This document shows, one piece after another, positions 1-9,318 of a stretch of DNA of 62,242 bases (position 1 is its first letter; every line of letters begins with the position of its first letter). The translations under genes and the position numbers were made by a program. Source of the stretch: Polyangiaceae bacterium (lineage in GTDB: Bacteria; Myxococcota_A; Polyangia; Polyangiales; Polyangiaceae); NCBI GenBank assembly GCA_023150915.1, contig JAKLKA010000029.1, positions 1-62,242 on the forward strand. Reading direction: 5' to 3'. Under the pieces are notes generated by a model that saw only the letters and a list, made by a program, of their open reading frames with translations, was not told where the DNA came from and searched no databases.

Positions 1-1458
1 GGGGCGCCCGGCGGGGGCGGAGCGAGCGGCGGGGGCGGCGCAAGCGGCGGCGGGGGTGGCTGGGGGGGCGGCGGTGGCTGGGGCGGCGGGTCCTTCGGTC
101 CGGTCGGCGACTACGCGGGCAACGTCGCCATCCAAGAAATCGCGCTGTATCAGGCGGTGAAGATCCCGCTGATGAAGGGTGGGCAAGAGGTCACGCAGAA
201 GAACGCCCCGGTGGTCGCCGGTCGGCCCGCGTTCGTGCGCGTGTTCGTGGCGCCGGCCAGCGGCTTCTCGAGCCGCAAGCTGACGGCGAAGCTCGAGCTC
301 AGCTCGTCGGATCCCAAGGTCAAGCCCCAGACCGTCAGCCTCGACGTGAGCGCCGCGTCCACCGATGCCAACCTGGGCAGCACCTTCAACTTCCTGGTTC
401 CGCCCGAGCAGGTCACCACCGATCTGAAGCTCACCGCTTCGGTCCACGAGCCATCCGGCAGCAGCGTGGGCGCGGTGCAGTCCCTGGTGAAGTGGCCCGC
501 CCAGAACGGGATGAACGTCGGCGCGGACACCTCTGGTGTCTTGCAGGTGAAATTCGTGCCCTTCCGCTACCTGGGGGACGGCTCGGGGCGGCTGCCGGAC
601 ACGTCCACCGAGCAGATGCAGCGCTATCACGACGCGCTGTTCGCCATGTACCCCGCCACCAAGGTCGAGGTGTCGCTGCGCGACCCGGTCGACTACAAGT
701 CGTACGTCAGCGCGGGCTCGGGCTGGTCGACCTGGCTCGACACGCTGTGCGACGTGCGCAAGAACGACGGGGCGGACTCCAAGACTTTCTACTTCGGCAT
801 CATGGCGCCGTCGGCCAGCTGGAGCGCCTACGGCGGCGGCATCGCCGGCCTCGGCTACGTGCCGGATGCCACCGACAAGTACTCGCGCTGCGCCGTGGGC
901 CTGGGCTTCAAGGGCGCCGATCCCGACGGCTTCATCATGGCGCACGAGGTGGGACACAACCACGGCCGCCCCCACGCGCCGTGCGGCGTCTCGGGCGAGG
1001 CCTTCCCCTACTCGGGCGCCACCATCGGCGCCTGGGGCTACAGCCTGGTCAGCCAGAAGCTCAAGGAGCCGAGCGGCTTCCGGGACGTGATGAGCTACTG
1101 CGACCCGCAGTGGATCAGCGACGTCAACTACGGCAAGTTGTTCAAGCGCATCAAGTGGGTGAACGCCAACTACTACGAGGTGGAGGGCACGCCCACCAAG
1201 TGGCGGAAGCTGCTGGTCGATCCGAGCGGCGCGCTGTCGTGGGGTCGCAGCCTCACCTTCACGCGCACCCCCAGCGGGCAGAAGCGGCGGATTCTGGCGC
1301 TGGATGCGAACGGAAACCGGCTGGACGAGATGGATGGCTGGTTCGTGCCGATGAGTGAAGCTCCGGCCGGCACCCTGTTCGTTCCGGAGCCCCGGCCCGG
1401 CGCCGTGGCCATCGCGGCCGACGGCCTGCCCGCGGTGGTGCTCGATCCCTCGGGCTGA
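1..1458 (+). CDS. Secreted metzincin-type zinc metalloprotease (5' end outside the window)
   Basis: The reading frame is open from base 1, so the start lies upstream. The visible N-terminus is a Gly/Ala/Ser linker (bases 1-90), a common tether after a lipoprotein signal in this genome. Codons 943-975 encode HEVGHNHGRPH, the HExxHxxGxxH zinc site of metzincins, with three His ligands and the catalytic Glu. About 40 residues later DVMSYC supplies the Met-turn that defines the clan. The region before the zinc site looks like beta-sandwich sequence. An M66- or M12-like extracellular peptidase is likely, but the exact family is not settled. A GTG at 157 is only an internal codon. The next gene starts 15 bases downstream. 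Class call is firm; substrate unknown. Confidence 0.85.
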   Translation, partial: GAPGGGGASGGGGASGGGGGWGGGGGWGGGSFGPVGDYAGNVAIQEIALYQAVKIPLMKGGQEVTQKNAPVVAGRPAFVRVFVAPASGFSSRKLTAKLELSSSDPKVKPQTVSLDVSAASTDANLGSTFNFLVPPEQVTTDLKLTASVHEPSGSSVGAVQSLVKWPAQNGMNVGADTSGVLQVKFVPFRYLGDGSGRLPDTSTEQMQRYHDALFAMYPATKVEVSLRDPVDYKSYVSAGSGWSTWLDTLCDVRKNDGADSKTFYFGIMAPSASWSAYGGGIAGLGYVPDATDKYSRCAVGLGFKGADPDGFIMAHEVGHNHGRPHAPCGVSGEAFPYSGATIGAWGYSLVSQKLKEPSGFRDVMSYCDPQWISDVNYGKLFKRIKWVNANYYEVEGTPTKWRKLLVDPSGALSWGRSLTFTRTPSGQKRRILALDANGNRLDEMDGWFVPMSEAPAGTLFVPEPRPGAVAIAADGLPAVVLDPSG

Positions 1459-1473
1459 GCTATTCTCCGGAGC

Positions 1474-2421
1474 GTGAAGCGGGTCTTGGCAGGTGTCGGT
1501 GTGCTCTGTGCTCTCGGTTGTTCCAGCGCCAGCGGTGGCGGCGGTGGTCCTGGCATCGGCGGCGGCGGCAGCTCTGGCTCGGGCGGCGGCTCCGGTGGAG
1601 TGAACATCGGCGGCAACTCCGGCTCCGGCGGAATGAACCTCGGCGGCGGCGGCAACGGCGGCGGCGGCGGTGGCAGTGCCTGCTCGGTCGAGTCGCAGTT
1701 CGTGTACGTGCTCGACTCGGATGCCAAGCTCTACAAGTTCGACCCACCGGCGCTGACGTTCACGCCGATTGGCACCCTCAACTGCGCCGCGGGCTTCCTC
1801 GACACGCCATTTTCGATGGCGGTGGACCGCAACGCCAACGCCTGGGTGGTCTACACCAACGGCGCGTTGTTCAAGGTCGACACCAAGACGGCGGCCTGCT
1901 CGCCGACCGCGTTCCAGCCGGGCCAGGCCGGGTTCGTCACCTTCGGCATGGGCTTCTCGACCGAGGGCGCGGGCAGCACCAAAGACACGCTCTTCGTCAG
2001 CGACTCGGCGATGAGCGGCACCACCAAGGGCCTGGCAACCATCGATCCGCAGTCGCTGGTGCTGACGCCCATTGGCATGTACGACCAGATGAACGCCCGG
2101 GCCGAGCTCACGGGCACGGGCGACGGCAAGCTGTTCGGCGCGTTCGAAGGCTCGCCGTACGTGGTGGCCCAGATCGACAAGAGCCAAGCCAAGATCCTGT
2201 CGCAGGCGCCCCAAACACCGGTGCAGTACCCGCCCGGCGGCTCGAACTTCGCGTTCGCGTTCTGGGGCGGAAGTTTCTGGTTGTTCGTCGGGCCGGGCAC
2301 GTCGACCGACGTCTTCCAGTACGACCCGCAGGCGGGCACCACCACCAAGCAGAAGTCCGAGTCGTTCGCCATCGTGGGTGCCGGCGTCAGCACCTGCGCG
2401 CCGATCAAGCCCCCGAAATGA
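1474..2421 (+). CDS. Gly-rich tethered lipoprotein with beta-propeller-like domain
   Basis: Starts at GTG (MKRVLAGVG...) with a short signal peptide ending in the lipobox LGCS, so the mature protein should be lipid-anchored at about Cys16. Roughly 50 residues of Gly/Ser/Asn follow as a flexible tether. The remaining ~240 residues contain repeated phrases such as YVLDSDAKLYKFD and LATIDPQSLVLTPIG, like those in proteins that read out a value along a beta-propeller. No catalytic motif is seen. It begins 15 bases after the protease gene, and its stop overlaps the ATG of the next gene (ATGA), so the three are probably cotranscribed. Function unknown. Confidence 0.75.
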   Translation: MKRVLAGVGVLCALGCSSASGGGGGPGIGGGGSSGSGGGSGGVNIGGNSGSGGMNLGGGGNGGGGGGSACSVESQFVYVLDSDAKLYKFDPPALTFTPIGTLNCAAGFLDTPFSMAVDRNANAWVVYTNGALFKVDTKTAACSPTAFQPGQAGFVTFGMGFSTEGAGSTKDTLFVSDSAMSGTTKGLATIDPQSLVLTPIGMYDQMNARAELTGTGDGKLFGAFEGSPYVVAQIDKSQAKILSQAPQTPVQYPPGGSNFAFAFWGGSFWLFVGPGTSTDVFQYDPQAGTTTKQKSESFAIVGAGVSTCAPIKPPK

Positions 2422-3422
2422 AGACCACCATGCGCCCCTCCATCGCTTTCGCCGCGCTTCTCGCCCTGCTCACCGTGGCCGTGCCCAGCCGGGCCGACAG
2501 CCACAAGCTCAGGGTGGCCACGCTGGCGCCGAAGCGCTCGGCCTGGGGCAAGGTGTTCAACGTCTGGCAGAAGGCCCTCTCGCAGAAGAGCGGCGGGCAG
2601 CTCGAGCTCGAGGTCTACTACAACGCCTCGCAGGGCAACGAAGACACCATGGTCTCGAAGATGAAGACCGGGTCCCTCGACGGCGCTGCGCTCACCTCGG
2701 TAGGCATGTCGCGGATCACGAAAGACGTGATGGTGCTGCAGCTTCCGGGCGTGGTCGACTCGTGGGACGTGCTCGACAAGGTTCGCGCCGATCTCGCCCC
2801 CGATCTCGAGAAGCGCTTCGAGAAAGAGGGTTTCATGGTGGTGGGCTGGGGCGATCTGGGCCTGGTGCGCCAATGGACCCGCGGGTTCGAGCTGCGCCGC
2901 CCCACGGACCTCAAGGGCCGGCGCCCGCTGGTCTGGCGCAACGAGCCGATCGGCGCCGCGATCTACACCGCCATCGGCGGGGTCGTGCCCACGCCGCTCT
3001 CACCACCCGAGGTTCTGCCCGCGCTTCGCTCGGGCAAGGTCGAGGCGCTGAACGCGCCGGCGCTGGCCGCCGAGCAGCTGCAATGGACACCCTTCCTGGA
3101 CCACGTTTCTTCCACGGCAAGCGTGTGCGCCGTGGGCGGCACGGTGTTCCGCAAGAAGGCCCTCGACGACCTGCCCAAAGACGTGCAGACCATCTTCTGG
3201 GATTTGCAGAAGCGCGCCGCCGAGGTGAACAAAGACCGCGTGCGCAAGCTCGATGCCCAGGCCTACGCGCGCATCTCGAAGAAGATGACGGTGGTCGACC
3301 TGAGCGCGGCGGACCGCGAAGAGTGGCGCAAGGTGATCGTGCCGGCGGTGAAGCAGCTGGGCCAGGGCACGCTCTCGAACGAGCTCTTGACCCGGGTGCT
3401 GAAGCTCACCGGCAAGGGTTGA
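2418..3422 (+). CDS. TRAP transporter solute-binding protein, DctP family
   Basis: 334 residues, with a classical Sec signal peptide (MKTTMRPSIAFAALLALLTV..., cleavage after SRA). The mature N-terminus HKLRVATLAPKRSAWGK and the later GGQLELEVYYNASQGNEDTMVSKMKTG region match periplasmic DctP/TAXI-like binding proteins of TRAP transporters, which capture organic acids for import. I chose the ATG that overlaps the previous stop (ATGA); a second Met four codons on is possible. No DctQ or DctM membrane subunit is next to it, so it is either an orphan subunit or has a role other than import. Family call is good; substrate cannot be inferred. Confidence 0.85.
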   Translation: MKTTMRPSIAFAALLALLTVAVPSRADSHKLRVATLAPKRSAWGKVFNVWQKALSQKSGGQLELEVYYNASQGNEDTMVSKMKTGSLDGAALTSVGMSRITKDVMVLQLPGVVDSWDVLDKVRADLAPDLEKRFEKEGFMVVGWGDLGLVRQWTRGFELRRPTDLKGRRPLVWRNEPIGAAIYTAIGGVVPTPLSPPEVLPALRSGKVEALNAPALAAEQLQWTPFLDHVSSTASVCAVGGTVFRKKALDDLPKDVQTIFWDLQKRAAEVNKDRVRKLDAQAYARISKKMTVVDLSAADREEWRKVIVPAVKQLGQGTLSNELLTRVLKLTGKG

Positions 3423-3488
3423 TTCTGGGGCGCATCTGCGTCCCAGCGAACTTCGTCACGCACTGCTCAGGCGAGTACCGTTCCGCCG

Positions 3489-3803
3489 GTGATCACCCGC
3501 TTCGGCCGCCGAGTGCTCGAGATCGGGGTGGGAATGTTCGCGCTGCTGGGCTTCGCCTTCGTGCCGCTCGGGAAGAAGACCGCGCTCGAGCACGTGAAAG
3601 CCATCGTCGCCACCGGCCCGGCGAAAGAGGCCGGCGCCGAGCTGCTCGAGGCGGGCGTCCGGCTGCGAGCGCGGGTGTTCGAGACCGCCACGCGGGACGC
3701 CGGCGCCGACGCGCCTCGGCCCGAGTCGTTGATGTGCGTCGAGCCGGTGGCTCAGGCCGAGCCCGACCCCGACGCCGGCGTGGCGCCGCTGGTCCCCCAC
3801 TGA
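3489..3803 (+). CDS. Small hypothetical protein with one membrane segment
   Basis: 104 residues from a GTG start. A hydrophobic stretch (IGVGMFALLGFAFVPLG, about residues 12-28) could be a signal anchor. An Ala/Glu-rich middle and an acidic Pro/Asp tail follow. Codon use is strongly GC3, as in neighbouring genes. It ends one base before the stop of the convergent ferredoxin gene, the tight packing expected if both are real. No family recognised. Confidence 0.55.
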   Translation: MITRFGRRVLEIGVGMFALLGFAFVPLGKKTALEHVKAIVATGPAKEAGAELLEAGVRLRARVFETATRDAGADAPRPESLMCVEPVAQAEPDPDAGVAPLVPH

Positions 3804-3804
3804 A

Positions 3805-4149
3805 TCAGCGGGGGCGCGGCTCCCCCGGGTGCTCGTTGTAGTAGGCGTCCAGGCTCTCGTTGCTGATCCGAACCTCGACCACGCCCTCTCGCACGATCTT
3901 CGACTGGCAGCCCAGGCGCGACGTCATGCGCACGTCGAAGGCCTTGTCCAAGATGTCCTCCTCGTCTTCGTCGGCGTTGCTCAAGAGCTCGGCGCCTTTC
4001 TCGACATACACGTGGCACGTCGAGCACGCGCACACGCCGCCACAGGCCGAGCCCTCGGGGGCGCCGATCTTCTGCGCCGCCGCCAGCACGCTGGTGCCCA
4101 GCGGCACCTCGACCTCGAGGTTCTGATCGATGAAGCGAATCGTGGCCAT
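3805..4149 (-). CDS. fdx: Isc-type [2Fe-2S] ferredoxin
   Basis: 114 residues, the usual size. The cluster ligands are visible as ACGGVCACSTC (Cys-x5-Cys-x2-Cys) plus a distal Cys in RLGCQSK, the adrenodoxin-like pattern of Isc ferredoxin. It supplies electrons to IscS/IscU during cluster assembly in the cytoplasm. Its ATG overlaps the stop of hscA by one base (TGATG), so it is the last gene of the isc operon. The C-terminus is slightly longer than in enterobacteria. No iscX follows. Confidence 0.95.
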   Translation of the reverse strand: MATIRFIDQNLEVEVPLGTSVLAAAQKIGAPEGSACGGVCACSTCHVYVEKGAELLSNADEDEEDILDKAFDVRMTSRLGCQSKIVREGVVEVRISNESLDAYYNEHPGEPRPR

Positions 4150-6083
4150 CAGCTCTCTTTCACGGGGAGCGCGCCGTGTTCGAGCAGGTGCGCCTCCACG
4201 CCGCGTGCGTGCGCCACCGACTCACCGATGGCCTCGACGCTCCGGCCGCCGATCGCGCTCTGGATGGCGCGGTTCATGCGCCTGCCCGCCCACTCGTGGG
4301 TGGCATCGTCCAGGGCGTCGATAGAGCGCTGCACCGAGCCCACGTGCGTGGCACCCTGGACGGCGCGGCGAAGCTCGGAGAGCGCAGCTTCTACTCGCAC
4401 GCGCTCGTCGGCCGTGAGCAGATCGGCGTCCGCCGCAAGCGCCTTCTGGGTGGCCAGGGCCATGCGAGAGCCCTCGACCTTGGCGTCGGCCAGGCGCCGC
4501 GCCTCGAAGTCCTCTTCGCCGTGATCCAGGGCGTCCAGCAACATGGCTTCGACCTGATCGTCCGTCAGGCCGTAGCTCGGCTTGACCTCGATCTCCTGGC
4601 AGACACCGGTGGTCAGCTCTTTGGCCTCGATCTTGAGCAGGTTGTTCTCGTCCACGTGGAAGGTGATCTCGAGCCGCGCCATGCCGGCCGGCATGGGTGG
4701 AATGCCCTTCAGCGTGAACCGCGCCAGCGAGCGACAGTCCTTGGCCAGCTCGCGCTCGCCCTGGACGACGTGGATCTCGAATCCGGTCTGGTTGTCGGCA
4801 TAGGTCGTGAAGGTCGAGCGCGCGCCGGCGGGAATGGTGGTGTTGCGGGGCAAGACCTTGTCCACACCGCCCCCCATGGTCTCGACGCCCAGCGAGAGCG
4901 GCAGCACGTCGAGCAGTAGCACCTCGTCGCTCGAGTCGGCCAGCAGCTGGGCCTGAACCGCAGCGCCATAGGCCACCACCAGGTCAGGGTCGATGTCGAC
5001 CAGCGGCACCTTGCCGAAGGTCTCTTCGACGAAGCTCCGCACGCGGGGCACTCGCGTCGAGCCACCTACCAAGATCACGCCATCGAGCTCGGACGGCTCC
5101 ATGCCCGCGTCGCGGAGCGCACGCCGGCAGGCGCGACCGGTACGCTCGAGCAGCGGCTCGATCAGCTCGTCGAAATGCGGGCGGCGAATGCCGTACACGA
5201 TCGTGCCGCCACCGCGCTTCGGCAGCTCCACCGTCACCTCGAGGGCGTCGGTGAGCCCGTGCTTCGCACTGCGCGCGGCGCCCAGCACCAGCGCGACGAT
5301 CTCGGGGGTGCGGGCCGCGGCCTCGCTCGCGCCCATGGCGTCGAGCATCTCTTCGGCGATGCGCCGGTCCATGTCATCGCCGCCCAGCGCGCTGTCGCCC
5401 CCCGTGCTCTTGACCTGAAACACGCCCTCTTCCAGCCGCAGCAGCGTGATGTCGAAGGTGCCGCCGCCCAGGTCGTAGACGGCAAACAGGCCGTCTTGCC
5501 GCTTGTCCAGGCCATAGGCCAGCGCCGCGGCCGTGGGCTCGTTCAGCAACCTGAGCACCTCGAGCCCTGCCAAGCGGCCCGCGTCCTTCGTGGCCTGGCG
5601 TTGAGCGTCGTCGAAGTACGCCGGCACGGTGATCACCGCACCGCCCACGGTGCCCAGCTGGTCGAGCGCACTCTGCTTCAGGCTCTTGAGGATCTCGGCG
5701 CTGACCTCCACCGGCGTGACCGTTCGCCCGCCCACGTCGAAGCGCACGACCTTCGCCTCGTCGGGCGTGGTGGCCGGGGCCAGGCGATGCGCCGCCAGGC
5801 GGGTGGTCTCGAGATCGTCGGCACCACGCCCCATGAATCGCTTCACGCTGGCCAGGGTCCGCTCGGGATGCAGCGACGCGTACGACTTGGCCGACGCGCC
5901 CACGATCACGCTGCCGTGATCGCCATAGTAGACGACGCTGGGCAAGAGCGCCGTCCCGTCGCACGTGGTCAGCGCCACCGGGCGCTCGTCGCGCATGTGC
6001 GCCACGATGCTGTTGGTGGTTCCCAGGTCGATGCCAATCGGCCTGGGCGGCGCCTTGGGGTCGAAGATGTCCAGCAGCACCAT
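4149..6083 (-). CDS. hscA: Hsp70-type chaperone HscA of Fe-S assembly
   Basis: 644 residues. The N-terminal actin-like ATPase begins with IDLGTTNSIVA (phosphate loop 1) and contains YDLGGGTFDITLL and ILVGGSTRVPRV, the Hsp70 signatures. The C-terminal part contains the substrate-binding beta domain (LPLSLGVETMGGGVDKVLPRNTTIP) and a helical lid. HscA binds the LPPVK motif of IscU, and with HscB drives cluster transfer by ATP hydrolysis. It lies between hscB (2 bases away) and fdx (1-base overlap). Position and length separate it from DnaK, which would be found with dnaJ or grpE. Confidence 0.95.
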   Translation of the reverse strand: MVLLDIFDPKAPPRPIGIDLGTTNSIVAHMRDERPVALTTCDGTALLPSVVYYGDHGSVIVGASAKSYASLHPERTLASVKRFMGRGADDLETTRLAAHRLAPATTPDEAKVVRFDVGGRTVTPVEVSAEILKSLKQSALDQLGTVGGAVITVPAYFDDAQRQATKDAGRLAGLEVLRLLNEPTAAALAYGLDKRQDGLFAVYDLGGGTFDITLLRLEEGVFQVKSTGGDSALGGDDMDRRIAEEMLDAMGASEAAARTPEIVALVLGAARSAKHGLTDALEVTVELPKRGGGTIVYGIRRPHFDELIEPLLERTGRACRRALRDAGMEPSELDGVILVGGSTRVPRVRSFVEETFGKVPLVDIDPDLVVAYGAAVQAQLLADSSDEVLLLDVLPLSLGVETMGGGVDKVLPRNTTIPAGARSTFTTYADNQTGFEIHVVQGERELAKDCRSLARFTLKGIPPMPAGMARLEITFHVDENNLLKIEAKELTTGVCQEIEVKPSYGLTDDQVEAMLLDALDHGEEDFEARRLADAKVEGSRMALATQKALAADADLLTADERVRVEAALSELRRAVQGATHVGSVQRSIDALDDATHEWAGRRMNRAIQSAIGGRSVEAIGESVAHARGVEAHLLEHGALPVKES

Positions 6084-6085
6084 GG

Positions 6086-6625
6086 TCAGAACAGCTCGTC
6101 TTGCAGCGCCTCGGCTTCTTCCAAGAAACGGCGACAGTAGCGCAGCTCGCCCAGCCCCGAGAGCAGGACCGGGGCGTGGGCGCGTGCCCCACCGTTGGCA
6201 GCGGCGCGGCGAAACTCGACCGTCAGCGCGGTGATCGCTCGGGCCTGCCGCGCCTTCATCGCCGTCACCAGCGCGTCGACCTGGGCCGCGTCGCGCTGCC
6301 GCGCCGCCAGCGACAGCGCCTCGCGCTGCTCCATCATGTCCATCAAGAGCGCCGGATCGGGCTTTGGCTCGCGCCCCTCTTCCACCTCGACCCCCAGCTG
6401 TCGAAGCAGCGCCTCGCCCCGCCGGATCGGGTCTTTCAAGATGCGCCAGGCCTCGTTCACCTCGATGGCCTTGCCCAGCGCGGTCCGGCGATCGGATGGC
6501 GTGCTCTGAGCGTAGCGGTCGGGGTGGAGCGCCCGGCTCAGATCGCGGTGACGCCGCTCGGCCTCGCCAAGGTCGAGATCGAACGCGGGCGGCAGGCCCA
6601 AGGTCGCGAACGGATTCAGCATCAT
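6086..6625 (-). CDS. hscB: J-domain co-chaperone HscB
   Basis: 179 residues from the ATG chosen here (MMLNPFATLGLPP). The N-terminal J domain has HPDRY, the HPD tripeptide that stimulates HscA ATPase. The C-terminal three-helix domain (ALLMDMMEQREAL) is the IscU-binding part. A GTG at 6658 overlaps the iscA stop (GTGA) and would add eleven residues. I prefer the ATG because HscB proteins normally start a few residues before the xxFxxLGL motif, but translational coupling from the GTG is possible. Part of the isc operon. Confidence 0.92.
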   Translation of the reverse strand: MMLNPFATLGLPPAFDLDLGEAERRHRDLSRALHPDRYAQSTPSDRRTALGKAIEVNEAWRILKDPIRRGEALLRQLGVEVEEGREPKPDPALLMDMMEQREALSLAARQRDAAQVDALVTAMKARQARAITALTVEFRRAAANGGARAHAPVLLSGLGELRYCRRFLEEAEALQDELF

Positions 6626-6654
6626 GGGCGGCCCGAGCCCAGCTCGGTGGCCCC

Positions 6655-7044
6655 TCACTTCACGGTGAACGAATGGCCGCAGCCGCAGCTGGTGGCTTCG
6701 TTCGGGTTTCTGAACTTGAAGCCCTGGAACATCAGGGTCTTCTCGAAATCCAGCGCCGAGCCCGCCAGATAGATCAGGCTCTTCTTGTCGACCACGAAGC
6801 GCACGCCGTCGACCTCGAACACCCGGTCGCGCTCCCGCGGCGCCTCGTCTTCGAAGGCGATCACGTAGCTGAAGCCCGAGCAGCCGCCGCCTTTGATGCC
6901 CAAGCGGATGGCCGCGTCGGGGGTGCCGCGCTTCTCCAGCTTCTGGCGAGCGAACGCCACCGCCTTGTCGGTGATGGTCAGCGAAAGCTTCCGCTCTGCG
7001 GCTGGCGCTTCGGGCTTCGGGGTCTCGGTGCTCATCGTCAACAT
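6655..7044 (-). CDS. iscA: A-type Fe-S carrier protein
   Basis: 129 residues if started at MLTMSTE. The three conserved cysteines are visible: one in GGGCSGFSY and two in the C-terminal SCGCGHSF. A-type carriers hold and hand on Fe-S clusters. The N-terminus carries a Pro/Ala/Glu-rich extension of about 15 residues before the conserved LTITDKAV region. A second Met at 7035 is an alternative start. The frame stays open far upstream, but that part overlaps iscU and reads as Arg/Gly-rich shadow sequence. Eight bases separate it from iscU. Confidence 0.93.
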   Translation of the reverse strand: MLTMSTETPKPEAPAAERKLSLTITDKAVAFARQKLEKRGTPDAAIRLGIKGGGCSGFSYVIAFEDEAPRERDRVFEVDGVRFVVDKKSLIYLAGSALDFEKTLMFQGFKFRNPNEATSCGCGHSFTVK

Positions 7045-7052
7045 GGCAATCG

Positions 7053-7478
7053 TCACTTGGCAGCAGTGGACGGGGCTTCGCCTTCCAGCGCCCGCCGGGC
7101 GGCGCGCTTCTGGCGGAAGTCCTCGATCGCGCTCTTGATGGCGTCCTCGGCCAACACCGAGCAGTGGATTTTCACCGGCGGCAGGTTCAGCTCTTCGGCG
7201 ATCTGGCTGTTCTGGATGCCCGCCGCCTCGTCGATGTGCTTGCCCTTGATCCATTCGGTCGCCAGCGAGCTCGAAGCAATCGCCGAGCCGCAGCCAAAGG
7301 TCTTGAACTTGGCGTCTTCGATCACGCCCGAGTCGTTGACCTTGATTTGCAGCCGCATCACGTCCCCACAGGCGGGCGCGCCGACCAGACCCGTGCCGAC
7401 GTTGGGGTCCTCTTTGTCGAGGACGCCGACGTTCTTCGGGTTCTCGTAGTGCTGGATGACTTTTTCGCTGTACGTCAT
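7053..7478 (-). CDS. iscU: Fe-S cluster scaffold protein IscU
   Basis: 141 residues. Three scaffold cysteines are present in PACGDV, FGCGSAIAS and IHCSVLAEDAI, and the HscA-recognition motif LPPVK directly precedes the third. The N-terminus YSEKVIQHYENPKNVG is typical. The C-terminus carries about 10 extra Ala/Glu/Pro-rich residues. IscU builds clusters from sulfur delivered by IscS. It sits 16 bases after iscS in the isc operon. Confidence 0.97.
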   Translation of the reverse strand: MTYSEKVIQHYENPKNVGVLDKEDPNVGTGLVGAPACGDVMRLQIKVNDSGVIEDAKFKTFGCGSAIASSSLATEWIKGKHIDEAAGIQNSQIAEELNLPPVKIHCSVLAEDAIKSAIEDFRQKRAARRALEGEAPSTAAK

Positions 7479-7494
7479 GCTGACCCCTTGGCGC

Positions 7495-8718
7495 TCAGTG
7501 GGGAACCCACTGAATGCTCTTCAAATCGATGCCGTCCTTGAACATCTCGTAGAGCGGCGACATGTCCCGGAGCTTCTGGACCTTGCCGACCACCAGCTCG
7601 ATCACGAAGTCGACCTCTTCTTCGGTGTTGAAGCGCCCCAGGCCGAAACGAATGCTCGAGTGCGCCAGCTCTTCGTCCAGCCCCATCGAGCGCAGCACGT
7701 AGCTCGGCTCCAGGCTGGCGCTGGTGCAGGCCGACCCGCTCGAGACGGCCACGTCTTTGATGGCCATCATCAGCCCCTCACCCTCGACGAACGAAAACGA
7801 GAGGTTCAGATTGCCGGGCAAGCGCTGCTCGGGGTGACCGTTCAGCACTACCTCGTCCAGCGCCGCCGCAATGCCGCGGTGCAGCCGGTCGCGCAGCCCA
7901 CGGATCCGCTCGTTCTCGGCCTTGCCCTCTTGCTTCAAGATCTCGCAAGCCTTGGCGAAGCCGACGATGCCCGGCACGTTCAGGGTGCCCGAGCGATTGC
8001 CGCGCTCGTGCCCGCCGCCGTCCATCTGAGCCACCAGCCGCACCCGGGGCTTGCTGCGCCGCACGTAGAGCGCGCCCACGCCCTTGGGGCCGTAGATCTT
8101 GTGCGCGGTGAGCGACGCCAGGTCCACGTTCATGGCGCGCACGTCGAACTCGGTCTTGCCGATCCCCTGCACCGCGTCACAGTGGAGCAGCACCCCCTTC
8201 TCGCGGGTGATCGCGCCAATCTCGGCAATCGGTTGGATCGTGCCCACCTCGTTGTTGGCCAGCATCACGCTGACCAAGATGGTCTTGTCGGTCAGCGCGC
8301 GGCGGATGTCGTCCGGGTCGACCCGGCCGTCTTTGCCCACGGGCACGTAGCTCACCTGGAAGCCCTGCTTTTCGAGGCGCTTGCACGAATCGAGCACGGC
8401 CTTGTGCTCGATCACGGTGGTGACGATGTGGTTGCCCTTGGCCTTGTAATATTCGGCGACGCCCTTGATGGCCAGGTTGTCACTCTCGGTGGCGCCCGAG
8501 GTGAACACGATCTCTTTGCCGCTCTCGGCGTTGATCAGACCAGCCACGGTGTCGCGTGCGTCTTCGACCGCCGCCTCGGCCTGCCAGCCGAAGGCATGCG
8601 TGCGGCTGGCAGCGTTGCCGAACGTCTGGTCGAAATACGGCAGCATGGCCTGAACCACGCGCGGGTCGACCCGAGTCGTCGCGTGGTTGTCCATGTAGAT
8701 GGGAAGCTTCAGGGTCAT
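7495..8718 (-). CDS. iscS: Cysteine desulfurase IscS
   Basis: 407 residues, matching IscS. It starts [19 protein letters not shown]. The pyridoxal-phosphate Lys lies in [11 protein letters not shown], and the mobile catalytic Cys that carries the persulfide in [14 protein letters not shown]. It converts cysteine to alanine and passes sulfur to IscU. The ATG is two bases after the stop of the MerR-type regulator, so the regulator and desulfurase are almost certainly cotranscribed. Confidence 0.97.
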   Translation of the reverse strand: MTLKLPIYMDNHATTRVDPRVVQAMLPYFDQTFGNAASRTHAFGWQAEAAVEDARDTVAGLINAESGKEIVFTSGATESDNLAIKGVAEYYKAKGNHIVTTVIEHKAVLDSCKRLEKQGFQVSYVPVGKDGRVDPDDIRRALTDKTILVSVMLANNEVGTIQPIAEIGAITREKGVLLHCDAVQGIGKTEFDVRAMNVDLASLTAHKIYGPKGVGALYVRRSKPRVRLVAQMDGGGHERGNRSGTLNVPGIVGFAKACEILKQEGKAENERIRGLRDRLHRGIAAALDEVVLNGHPEQRLPGNLNLSFSFVEGEGLMMAIKDVAVSSGSACTSASLEPSYVLRSMGLDEELAHSSIRFGLGRFNTEEEVDFVIELVVGKVQKLRDMSPLYEMFKDGIDLKSIQWVPH

Positions 8719-8720
8719 GG

Positions 8721-9287
8721 TCAGTGCGTCTGGGCGCCCGCGACGAGGTCGGGGGTGTGGCTTTCACTGTGGCGTTCGCAGCTGGGGCACGCGTGCACCG
8801 GCACGAGCGGTTCGCAGGCAGAGCCACAGGCGTTGAGGTAGCTCAGGCTCTCGACCAGCTCGCGTTCGAGCTGACGAAGCTCGTCCAGCTTCGCGCGCGT
8901 CTCGGCCAGCTTGGTCAGGTACACCTCGGACAGCCGGCTGGCTGCCAGCTTCGCGCTCTCGGAGTCACCCTGCGCTCGGACCAGCTCTTGGATGTCCGAG
9001 AGCGAGAAGCCCAGCGACTGCAGCTTGGTGATCCAGCGTACGCGGACCAGGGCGTCGGGGCCGAACAGGCGATACCGACCCTTGCTGCGATCGTGGGGGC
9101 GAAGCAGACCCAGATCTTCGTAGAGGTGGATGGCGCGGACCGTCTTGCCGGTGGCCTTGGCCAGGTCGCCGACCAACAGCACCGTGTCGGGGCTGACCCC
9201 CAGCTCTTCGATGGGCGGCTCTGCCAGAGACGAACGCTCGTTCGTCGGGCCGGGCGTGGTGAGGTGAAGGCGGACTTTGCGGGCCAT
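8721..9287 (-). CDS. MerR-family regulator with C-terminal cysteine cluster, heading the isc operon
   Basis: 188 residues. After a ~30-residue N-terminal extension, residues 35-105 form the MerR winged helix-turn-helix ([22 protein letters not shown], then GRYRLFG). Residues 108-150 are the dimerisation helix. The C-terminus has Cys154, Cys158, Cys167 and Cys170, with His166 and His172 nearby: enough for an Fe-S cluster or a metal. The spacing (x3, x8, x2) differs from SoxR (C-x2-C-x-C-x5-C). It takes the place usually held by IscR (Rrf2 family), so it probably senses Fe-S status or redox stress and controls this operon. Autoregulation is likely, because an inverted repeat lies just upstream. 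Family call is firm; the sensing role is inferred. Confidence 0.9.
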   Translation of the reverse strand: MARKVRLHLTTPGPTNERSSLAEPPIEELGVSPDTVLLVGDLAKATGKTVRAIHLYEDLGLLRPHDRSKGRYRLFGPDALVRVRWITKLQSLGFSLSDIQELVRAQGDSESAKLAASRLSEVYLTKLAETRAKLDELRQLERELVESLSYLNACGSACEPLVPVHACPSCERHSESHTPDLVAGAQTH

Positions 9288-9318
9288 CGTGGGCTCTGAA
9301 CGCTGTCGTGCACGGCAT

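Noticed and set aside
1-90. Gly-rich DNA as a mobile or structural repeat
   Set aside because: It is in frame with the metzincin gene and reads as a Gly/Ala/Ser tether.
1518-2417. Upstream extension of the DctP frame over the lipoprotein gene
   Set aside because: Arg/Gly/His-rich composition typical of a shifted frame; a signal peptide starts at 2418.
4176-6140. Long plus-strand ORFs opposite hscA
   Set aside because: Their composition is that of antisense frames in GC-rich DNA, and hscA homology on the minus strand is complete.
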